This document shows, piece after piece, positions 21,895 to 30,411 of a stretch of DNA of 51,770 bases. Numbering within the stretch: the first letter of the stretch is position 1; each line of letters starts with the position of its first letter. The position numbers and the translations under genes were made by a program. Under the pieces are notes generated by a model that saw nothing but the letters and a program-made list of their open reading frames with translations, searched no databases and had not been told where the DNA came from. The stretch is taken from the NCBI GenBank assembly GCA_049999805.1, contig JBNGIO010002463.1, forward strand, positions 1-51,770, written 5' to 3'. The stretch comes from Folioceros fuciformis (lineage: Eukaryota; Anthocerotophyta; Anthocerotopsida; Anthocerotales).

Positions 21895-24057
21895 TCAGGG
21901 CTTCTTATGGTAGTACTTGGGGACGCACTCGCCCTTGGAGCAGTACTTCCCGGCGGGGCAAACGTTGCCACAGGAGCCGCAGTTGTTGTTGTCATTGGAG
22001 CAGTCGAGGCAGCTTCCCTTGCAGCAAAGCGATCCCTTGGCGCAGGTCTTCCCACAGGCGCCACAGTTGTACTCGTCGTCGTAGAAGCTCACGCACTTGC
22101 CTCCGCAGCACGAGTAACCAGCCCCGCACTTGTTGCCGCACGACCCGCAGTTGTAGGCGTCGTCCACGAAGCTCACGCATTTGCCGCTGCAGCAGGACTT
22201 GCCGGCCCCGCACTTGTTCCCGCACGCGCCGCAGTTGTAAGCGTCGCTGGAGGTGGACAGACATTTCCCGCTGCAGCAGCTCTGCCCGGCCGCGCACTTA
22301 TTGCCGCACGACCCGCAGTTGTAGACGTCAGAAGCGAAGCTCACGCATTTCCCCCCGCAGCAGTAGGTTCCCGCAGCGCACTTGTTCCCGCACGAGCCGC
22401 AGTTGTAGTTGTCCGAGCCGGTGGAGATGCACTTGCCGCTGCAGCAACTCTGGCCAGCTGCGCACTTGTTGCCGCACGACCCGCAGTTATAGGCATCGGA
22501 AGCGAAGCTCACGCACTTCCCACCACAGCAGTAAGTCCCCGCAGCGCATTTGTTCCCGCACGAGCCGCAGTTGTAGCTGTCCGAGCCGGTGGAGATGCAC
22601 TTGCCGCTGCAGCACGACTGCCCGGACGCGCACTTGTTGCCGCACGACCCGCAGTTGTAGACATCATAAGCGAAGCTCACGCACTTCCCGCCGCAGCAGT
22701 AAGTCCCCGCAGGACACTTCTTCCCGCAGGACCCGCAGTTGTAGGTGTCGGAACTGGTGGAGATGCACTTCCCGCCGCAGCAGGTCTGGCCGGCCGCACA
22801 CTTGATGCCGCACGACCCGCAGTTGTAAGCATCGCTGGAGGTGGAGATGCACTTCCCGCCGCAGCAAGACTGGCCCGCCGCGCACTTGTTGCCACAGCTG
22901 CCGCAGTTGTACACATCAGACGCAAAGCTAATGCACTTCCCACCGCAGCAGTACGTCCCGGCCGGGCACTTGTACCCGCATGTCCCGCAGTTGTAGGAAT
23001 CGGACACCGTGTCGGCGCACTTCCCACTGCAGCAAGTCTGCCCAGTGCCGCACTTGTTACCACACGCCCCACAGTTGTACTCGTCATCAGCAAAGCTCAC
23101 GCACTTCCCTCCGCAGCAGTAGGTTCCAGCCGGGCACTTGTACCCGCACTTCCCGCAGTTGTAAGAATCCGACATTGTCTTGATGCATTTGCCGCTGCAG
23201 CACGATTCCCCGGCACCGCACTTGTTCCCGCAAGACCCGCAGTTGTTCACATCCGACGCAAAGCTGATGCACTTGCCTCCACAGCAGTAGGTCCCGGCCG
23301 GGCACTTGTACCCGCATGTCCCGCAGTTGTAGGAGTCCGACAGCGTGCTGGTGCACTTCCCGCCGCAGCAAGACTGGCCAGCAGCGCACTTGTTCCCACA
23401 CGCCCCACAATTGTATACATCAGACGCAAAACTGACGCACTTCCCCCCACAGCAGTAGGTTCCGGCGGGGCACTTGTTCCCGCACTTCCCGCAGTTGTAG
23501 GAATCCGACACCGTCTTGATGCATTTCCCGCCGCAGCACGACTCCCCAGCACCGCACTTGTTCCCGCACGATCCACAATTATACACATCATCAGCGAAGC
23601 TGATGCACTTCCCCCCGCAGCAGTACGTCCCGGCGGGGCACTTGTACCCACACTTCCCGCAGTTATACGAGTCCGACACCGTGTTGGCGCACTTCCCGCC
23701 GCAGCAAGACTCCCCGGCCGTGCATTTGGCGCCGCACTTGCCGCAGTTCTTGACGTCAGAGCTGGTATCGGAACAGGCACCGTAGCAGCACTGGGATCCC
23801 TTGGCGCAGACGTTCTTGCAGGCCCCACAGTTATAGAGGTCCGCCAAGGTGTCGACGCACTTGCCGCTGCAGCAGGTCTGCTTGATCTTGTCGCAGTACG
23901 CCGTCACCTTGGGGGTGCAGTAGTCGTAGCCTTTGTGGTAGCCGCCTCCCCGTTTGTGCCCTCCCGATCCTTTGTAGTGGCCGCCATCACCGAATGCCGC
24001 TGGAACAGCGAGCAGCACCACCAGAGCCAACAGCAGCTGCGCTTTCTTTATGGTCAT
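21895..24057 (-). CDS. STIG1-like secreted 24-unit cysteine-repeat protein (720 aa)
   Basis: An intact intronless frame runs from ATG 24057-24055 to a stop at 21895. Residues 1-23 form a signal peptide (MTIKKAQLLLALVVLLAVPA), followed by a Gly/His-rich linker (GGHKRGGGYHKGYDYC). Then come 24 units: one variant N-terminal unit, 22 units of exactly 28 residues (84 bp) and a shortened terminal unit ending CVPKYYHKKP. Each full unit has six cysteines in CxxGxxCCxGKC...YNCGxCGxK. Two unit flavours (PAGTYCCGGKC-SFASDVYNCG and AGQSCCSGKC-STSSD-YNCG) largely alternate, giving a 168-bp higher-order period. STIG1-family proteins are small secreted cysteine-rich proteins; a chain this long is far above the usual size. 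Likely extracellular, with many disulphides; ligand and role unknown. The long antisense frame over the same bases is a by-product of the repeat. Confidence 0.88.
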   Translation of the reverse strand: MTIKKAQLLLALVVLLAVPAAFGDGGHYKGSGGHKRGGGYHKGYDYCTPKVTAYCDKIKQTCCSGKCVDTLADLYNCGACKNVCAKGSQCCYGACSDTSSDVKNCGKCGAKCTAGESCCGGKCANTVSDSYNCGKCGYKCPAGTYCCGGKCISFADDVYNCGSCGNKCGAGESCCGGKCIKTVSDSYNCGKCGNKCPAGTYCCGGKCVSFASDVYNCGACGNKCAAGQSCCGGKCTSTLSDSYNCGTCGYKCPAGTYCCGGKCISFASDVNNCGSCGNKCGAGESCCSGKCIKTMSDSYNCGKCGYKCPAGTYCCGGKCVSFADDEYNCGACGNKCGTGQTCCSGKCADTVSDSYNCGTCGYKCPAGTYCCGGKCISFASDVYNCGSCGNKCAAGQSCCGGKCISTSSDAYNCGSCGIKCAAGQTCCGGKCISTSSDTYNCGSCGKKCPAGTYCCGGKCVSFAYDVYNCGSCGNKCASGQSCCSGKCISTGSDSYNCGSCGNKCAAGTYCCGGKCVSFASDAYNCGSCGNKCAAGQSCCSGKCISTGSDNYNCGSCGNKCAAGTYCCGGKCVSFASDVYNCGSCGNKCAAGQSCCSGKCLSTSSDAYNCGACGNKCGAGKSCCSGKCVSFVDDAYNCGSCGNKCGAGYSCCGGKCVSFYDDEYNCGACGKTCAKGSLCCKGSCLDCSNDNNNCGSCGNVCPAGKYCSKGECVPKYYHKKP

Positions 24058-24202
24058 GGCTCCCTCCGCGCCCTCGCCCGCAAGATACGCTCGATCGACG
24101 ACTCGATAGATGTGTCTCTAAATCACGACGATGATCGATCTCTGCTGCGGGCAGGCGGAGTACGTGGTGAGTCGGGACTGCATTGGCTTGCTGGCTGCTC
24201 AC

Positions 24203-24212
24203 TCTTTATACC
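24203..24212 (-). promoter_or_regulatory. TATA box of the 24-unit STIG1-like gene
   Basis: The minus strand reads GGTATAAAGA about 150 bp upstream of the ATG, in the same position as the TATA-like box of the left paralogue. Surrounding bases (GACTGCATTGGC, TGCTGGCTGC) are shared by both promoters. Confidence 0.6.
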
Positions 24213-25674
24213 CGTCTAGCCGGGTGACCGGTTCCTACCGGCGTGGCCCTTCGCCAGCCCGATAGGTCCTCGGGTACAGCGCGCCTGTGCAGGATAAGTG
24301 GTACAATTGGCGGTAAGTGTTGACGGGGTAAAGATAGGCTTGTGGCCTGGCTTATCGTGCCAGGTGATCCGCACTAGCTTCCAACCAGCTCTAACTGTGT
24401 GTGTGCCGACATAGCTACTCTTCTTCCATCGTCGGATAAGGTGGTGACGTAACCAACACCCAGCCATTTGACAATTTCCACGCACCCCGTTCACAAACGT
24501 ACTGTATACCACCGATCACCAAAATGAACTGTCAATCACCCACAATCGCAGCTGGCCATGGGTTGTGAGGTCGACGAGTTGCCGCCAACTCTGACAGCTT
24601 TTGCTAGGCTAGCTTTGCCAAGGAAAAAGCCTCTCAGATAAGGACGCAAACATATTGTATTGTTGTACACTGGAGTGATCAAAATGCTTCTACCCAATGG
24701 CAACCTCCCTCTGTCACCCATCCGATCGAGAAACACTCCTGGACCAGTGCTCTGTGCAAGAAACAGTGATCGACCGCCAGGGTGTGTTCTTGACTGATTC
24801 TTGTCCCAAGCAAGTTGGCGCACGCGGACACCTGTCCGGGCATATGCTAGCTGTTCCAAAGGCCGGGCCCCAAATCTATGCTGTGTCGTGAGGCTCACCA
24901 CACAGCATAGATTTGGGGCCTAGCCCAGTTTTCTTTCAATTTTGTTTTCAAGAAAATAAAATTCCTTCTTTTTTTTTAAGGTAAAATTACTTTACCCTCC
25001 AAGTTTAGACTAAAAGTGTATTTTTAAACCCGCAAGTAAAAACTATTTGCCCGAGGTCTGGTGCTGAGGATCGGTGTGGTCTGGAAAAGATTGTGTGATT
25101 GGAAGAATACCATGTTTAGAAAGTGAAGAGCTGTCTCGACGTTGACTGACTTTGACACACCTCTCCCTAATTGGCTGCCGAGGCCCAGCGTCCTAGGTAG
25201 CTAGCCCTCGGTAGCAAAAAATGAGCTTACCGTATTATGAGGTTTCCCATGCGAGCTTCTTGCTGCTTGACTGGCTTCTGCTCAATTTCTCAGTGTGTGC
25301 TTCCTTCGGTTAAGCGTGTGGAAACAGTGTCGAGTCCTTTTAGAATGCCAGACCGGTCCCGCGCTACCAAAGGGGAACTGGAAGCATTTCTGCTGCATGT
25401 TCTCATCGACCTATGAGCAGACTGAGATGGGTGCGCACAGATAACAGCACTGTGTTCCATTGAATGTAGCACGATATAGAAGTCGTCCTTGACGGAATGC
25501 ATCAAACGTGTGTACAGTGCACCCTCGGGACAAGGTTCTTGAACTAAGCCATAGTTTACAATGGTCGACACCTATGTTCACAGCAGTGGCGTGCAGCATT
25601 AGCACGCTCTGTCAGCAGGAACCTCAAACCTGGCAATGCCCGTGGCCAGACCATGGCACGTCTAGCTCGGAAGG
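24213..25674. other. Intergenic with a long hairpin
   Basis: No gene recognised. The notable object is a near-perfect inverted repeat at 24861-24925, listed separately. A poly-T tract lies at 24968-24979. Confidence 0.45.
24861..24925. repeat. Near-perfect inverted repeat (hairpin)
   Basis: Arms 24866-24886 and 24900-24920 are perfect over 21 bp (GGCCCCAAATCTATGCTGTG plus T against its complement). The loop itself pairs (GTGAG / CTCAC), and outer bases GGC/GCC pair again after two mismatches, so about 65 bp fold back with almost no loop. It may be a palindromic duplication, the core of a foldback mobile element, or a small-RNA precursor. Confidence 0.88.
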
Positions 25675-26103
25675 CTAGAGAACGCACACGCCCCTGAGGC
25701 AGCTCTCGTTCGCAGCGCACTTGATGCCGCAGGCGCCGCAATTGGCAGTGTCCCTGCCTTCCAAGACATCGATGCAGGTGCTCCCGCAGCACAGCCCATC
25801 CTTGTCACAGATGCTACCGCATGTGCCGCAGTGGTTCTCGTCGTCCACTAAGCTCACGCAGTTCCCGCTGCAGCACGCAAACCCCGTCCCGGCCCCGCAC
25901 GCACCGCAGTTGGAAGCATCGCTGGCGGTCCTGGTGCACTTGCCGTCGCAGCAGGACTGGCCGTCCGTGCACCGGTTGCCGCAGCTCCCGCAATTGTGCA
26001 CATCAGTTGCGCAACGGGTGCAGTTCCCGTCGCAGCAGGACGTGCCGGCCAGGCACTTGATCCCGCACTTCCCGCACTTCCCGCAGTTGTGAGCATCAAT
26101 CAT
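25675..26103 (-). CDS. Small diverged STIG1-like protein, 5' end uncertain
   Basis: From ATG 26103 the frame encodes 142 residues with five cysteine units (HNCGKCGKCGIKCLAGTSCC onwards) ending CLRGVCVL. The unit pattern is that of the neighbours (CxxGxxCCxGxC...NCGxCG), but sequence and spacing are much more varied. No signal peptide precedes it in frame. Just upstream, in another frame, lies a hydrophobic segment MLALFLLVGIQEGSG followed by GNLHHHPRSSF, which looks like the missing signal peptide and His-rich linker. A one-base indel or an unrecognised intron would join them. Thus this is either a gene with an intron, or one recently frameshifted. The cysteine part itself shows no decay. Confidence 0.6.
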   Translation of the reverse strand: MIDAHNCGKCGKCGIKCLAGTSCCDGNCTRCATDVHNCGSCGNRCTDGQSCCDGKCTRTASDASNCGACGAGTGFACCSGNCVSLVDDENHCGTCGSICDKDGLCCGSTCIDVLEGRDTANCGACGIKCAANESCLRGVCVL

Positions 26104-28518
26104 CAAACCTCCCGAAGCTCGAACGTGGGTGATGGTGGAGGTTCCCCGAGCCCTCCTGGATCCCGACCAGCAGGAACAGGGCCAGCATGAAGGTCGCCGC
26201 GGCCGACGCCTCAGTCTCGGTCACACGGAAAACGGAACCAGAAGCTGTTCGAGTGGACTGGACTTCTACAATGAGAACGCGGACTACGAAACACAGTTCG
26301 TTTTTGCGAGCCCGCACCGCGTTCAACTGGGCCGGCACGACCCAGTCGGAATTGGATCGGGATGACGTTGAGACTGTGTTGTGTTACGCGTGGTCGGGGA
26401 TCCATGTTCCAAAGTTTGACCAATGGAAGACCTGAACATGACGTAATACACAGTATTCTGCATGCTAGAAACTTGCGAGCCTAGCCTGCAGATCGTGGCC
26501 ACCAACTTTCAGGCATCGGGAATCGGGAATCAGGACCAAGCAACTGTACCAGCGTGCAACAACAAGGCTGCTGCTTCCCAGATCTTGCTCACCGCCTTCT
26601 CGGAAACAGGTTCCAGGAAGGGCCTGCCGCTTGGGAGGACGGGATAGGACTGGCGACAGGTGCCGGGCATGCTTCCAAATGTGAAAAGAGCTGTCAAAAA
26701 TCCACTGTACAGCTTCTCGCTTCACTCGCCAACTTTTACGCCTCCCCAAGTGGAGGGAAAGGATACCAGTCGGTAGGGCAGCTCGGTCCCGAGCAGTTAC
26801 TTGATCGATCAAGTGTCGCCAGCCAGCAGCTCGCTCACCTTGTAGATAACAGCGGGGTCGGATATGGCAGGCCTCCATGAGTGTTGTATTTGTGTCCTTG
26901 TTTGCTCTTTCGTTTGCAGAGTCAAGCTTCGAACGCCATTCCTGCACCTTATCCAGGAGCTGCTACTACGGTGGGTAGCCCGACAGTAGCACCTGCGTCC
27001 GTAATCGATGAGTCAAGGTAAGGCCACAACGGGAGCCTGTAATAAGGAGTAGAACGTCCGTTCTGGCAACTAGAAAGTAACGGATTGTGTGCATCGCCTG
27101 TGCAGCTGTGCAAGGGTGTGAACTGAGGTGGACCAGTGCCTAGAGTACTACATCACTTGGTCTTCCAAGTTACTGTTCCATGCCAAAAGCCATGTTCCCC
27201 CCAGGCCTGAGGACTTGAGGGAACAAGGAGGTCTGCCCTTTTAATCCAAGGCTGCCCTTTTAATCCAAGGCTGCCCTTTTAATCCAAGGCTGCCCTTGCG
27301 AAAGTCCGTTCGGACACCATCCAGATCAGGACTCAGGATTAGGTCAGACTTGTTGGATCTGCTGTCGGTTTCGATGGGACGAGCAGCAGCTCGACAGTTC
27401 TGACAATTTTCTCTTGCATAGCATTAGATTGACTCAGACAGATCTGTTCATCTTTGCATCATCTGAAGGTGAGTTCATGTTGCCTTCTTCTGTCCGCTCT
27501 AAGGTTTTCGTTTTTATTTTGCGTATCTTTTCTCTTCGCTTGAACAAGTAGTATTAGACCTGAGGAGCTCGGTAATGAGGCTGCAGCGTCCCTAAGATGT
27601 ATGACGGCTGGATGCCATGACTGTGTGTTTTGGAGCTCCAAAGACGCGAGTGCGTCGGCATCGAAGACATCCTCCCGTTCAAGTGGACTCGTGTAGACTT
27701 CCTCTTGCTGTTCCAGGTTAGGAACTGCATGAATAAAGCCCAAACGATGGTGGGACATCCGTAATAGTTGAGGAAGGTGGTCCTTGCCGACAACTAAGGT
27801 CATTGCGCTGGCTAGGATGGGCCTGTGAAAACGGAAGCACAACCGGCTCACTTTCCCAATAGCCTCTCACAGTTCGTGTTAGAGATCGAAGCGAAGCACG
27901 GCTGCTAGGTTGTTTTGAGACAGCACTCCCCTGCTTGTGAAGGTCAAATGCCTTGCACAACATCATTGCCTCAAGTAGGAGCGTCAGCCAGTTTGGTAGT
28001 GCTTCGGTTGCCCGAGACTAAAAGAATGTATTGCGCCATCCTGCTGTGGACACATTCTGAACACATTTACAACACCTTGCAACCCTCACTCAAAGCACTT
28101 TTCCCAGCATTTGGTTGCACAAGGACACGTCCAACTCGTGAAGACCCTCTCCCACTGGAAAAGCCCGCACATGTCGACCCCTTAGGAGCGTGTGAGAGGT
28201 TTGAAAAATGGTGTGTGCATACTGGAAGTCTCGTACCTCACGATACTCCCTTGCCACTTGCAGGCTTCGAGCCCCAGCTAGGCCATAACATCGGGGAAGA
28301 CGTTGCCTTGTTGTCTGGTAAACAAGGATGGTAACAGGGTTACAGCGCAGTTACGAGGATGGTAAACCCTCTTGAAAGCGAAATGGAGGAAGAAATGGGC
28401 ACGGGTGATGAGATAAGGTCACACCTGCGCCACGAAACAAACAAACAACGACCAGTCTTTCAACTTCCAAGTGGCACTGGAGAATTCCTGAGGAACAGGA
28501 GGAGCTAGAGCAGAAGAA
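26104..28518. other. Intergenic, no gene seen
   Basis: Contains the possible signal-peptide segment of the small STIG1-like gene (about 26104-26200, minus) and a 19-bp minisatellite at 27232-27296. Other open frames have no family features. Confidence 0.45.
27232..27296. repeat. 19-bp minisatellite
   Basis: About three and a half head-to-tail copies of GCTGCCCTTTTAATCCAAG. Confidence 0.88.
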
Positions 28519-29857
28519 ATGGCGGCAGCAATCTGTGGGTCGGCATTGGGGCGGAAGGAGCTGCTAGGCCAGGCCCTTGCTGCTGGCCCCACACCCAAGT
28601 CCAGTTCTCGCTCCCCTCAGCATCACGCCGTCGCAGCATTGGAAAGGATAAATGTGGTTCAAGCCGATGCTCAGCTCACGAGATCCCGTGGTACGAGCTC
28701 TGCAGCAAGGTGTTTAACCAGGCGATGCATGAATCCGACAACCATGCTGGCCCAAGTGTCTGCACTGAATGGAAGCACATGTGTGTTGGAACAGATCCTG
28801 TCTCCAGTTTGTCCAGGCGCCAGGTGGTTACAGGGACTGGAGCCCTACTAGCAGCTCTTCCTCTGTTGGAAAAAGCCGCCCTTGCTGAAAGTAAGTGCTA
28901 CGGGGAATTCTTGTCGGATTCACCTCTTCTGTGCAGTTTGGGATGAGTGAAGAGTTGTGATCAGGCTTGGTATATATCCCGTCATTTGGATGACTTTTGG
29001 TGTGGCGTATGGACACAGGGGCGCCAAAGGGGTACACTGCAGTTCTGGACAACATCGATGGCTATACATTCTTCTATCCTTTTGGGTGGCAGGTGGGCCT
29101 TTCTGCAGAAGCTGGTGGGAGGAGAGACCGATTGAAGCACAAGTGGTATTTGAAGTTTAGTTAATTTGCTCAGGGGTGCAAACCTTCATTCGGTGTTCTC
29201 AGGAAGTGGTTGTCCGGGGCCAAGATGTGGCCTTCAAGGATGTGATTGAGCCATTGGAAAGCGTGAGCGTCAGCATCATCAAGACGGACAAAACCAGCCT
29301 GCAGGAGCTTGGCTCTGCAGATGAGGTGCAAGAACTGTCCTTCTCAAAACACATGTACTTCATGTGCCTGGCACATGGATGACATTTCTGGTGAGGATGG
29401 TGGGTGTAACAGGTAGCCAAGGCTCTGGTGGAAAAGGTTTTGGCCTCACCATCTCAGAAAACACAACTTTTAGAGGCCAAAGAGGTAGAACCATGTCCTG
29501 CTCCATTTTTTTGCCTAGGTTGGTCAGAAACAGCAGGGCACTGACTTTCCTTCATGGTTTGGGACTTTTGGCAGAGATCTGCCGAGGGGAAGACATACTA
29601 CACATTTGAGTTTCTTGCCAAAGCCCCGACATACACGCGGCATGCTCTTGGAACGGTTGCTATTGGGGATGGTACGTACTCTTGTGTTGCCTAGTGTGGT
29701 TGCATCCTACTTGGTGGGTGGGCTGTATATCTCAGTCTCGAAGTTTTCTGTCGCAGGGAAATTCTATGCTTTGACGACGGGGGCAAATGAAAGGCGATGG
29801 TCGAAGATGCAGGATAAGCTCCGGGTCGTTGTAGATTCATTTGCCCTGTTAACCTGA
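28519..29857 (+). CDS. PPL1: PsbP-like protein 1 (thylakoid lumen)
   Basis: Seven exons: 28519-28690, 28795-28890, 29019-29092, 29203-29325, 29413-29484, 29575-29671, 29757-29857; all junctions are GT-AG and all phases agree (244 residues). Residues 1 to about 55 are a Ser/Arg-rich chloroplast transit peptide (MAAAICGSALG). SRRQVVTGTGALLAALPLL is a twin-arginine-type lumen signal ending near AALAE. The mature part is a PsbP domain: YTAVLDNIDGYTFFYPFGWQ, VVVRGQDVAFKDVIEPLESV, GKTYYTFEFLAKAPTYTRHA and LTTGANERRWSKMQDKLRVV. These patterns match the PPL1 clade, which is linked to photosystem II repair, more closely than PsbP of the oxygen-evolving complex. The first intron is the least certain, since ATG 28725 also opens the second exon's frame; the transit peptide supports 28519. 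Confidence 0.9.
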
Positions 29858-30411
29858 AAACGACAATCGCCACAGACCATTTTTCGACTTTTCTTCTTGC
29901 AACATGTGTATAAAACACATGCAACGATGGCATGACACAGCCCTTCGAAGAGCATGCGTGATTCTTTCAGCTATATCGACAGTAGAGTTCTTCAGTCTAC
30001 TGATTTGTAGGGACTCCATCTACGATTGTGACACGTGATGTCTAGTTTGTGAATGCGAAGGCGATGGCTGGCTTTTACTCTTCGAAGATTCTCTTTCACT
30101 TGCTTGTACGTAAACTTCAAACCTATATACAAGTGACCGGATTACAAGCGTTGTTTCCCTCACCTATGCACCAGTTGGAAATATGGATGTATGCCCTACT
30201 GTCTCGCAGCCTGTGCCAGCTCTGAGATTTGTTTTCACCACAATCGAAGGCTGGCATCCCCAAGACCGGCTGCGGATCAAGGGTGGGGATTCACAAGTGT
30301 GCATCACAAGATACAAACGCGGATGGGGTTAAGTTGGGCGATCACCACATTGCAAGCATCTTTAAGTAGTGATGCTTGCAGTTTTGTAATTAGTTTACCC
30401 TCTTGCAGGCC
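29858..30411. other. Spacer between PPL1 and PPR gene
   Basis: 3' flank of PPL1 and 5' leader of the PPR gene. A splice-acceptor-like CTCTTGCAGGCC directly precedes the PPR ATG, so a 5' UTR intron is possible. Confidence 0.4.

Noticed and set aside
21907-24219. Long plus-strand open frame (770 codons) antisense to the STIG1-like gene, and a similar one at 231-1388
   Set aside because: An 84-bp repeat without a stop in a given antisense frame stays open automatically. The predicted Ala/Pro/Arg-rich product has no protein-like features, while the minus frame has a signal peptide and conserved cysteines.
27459-27851. 130-codon minus-strand frame
   Set aside because: No family pattern; codon usage and neighbours give no support.
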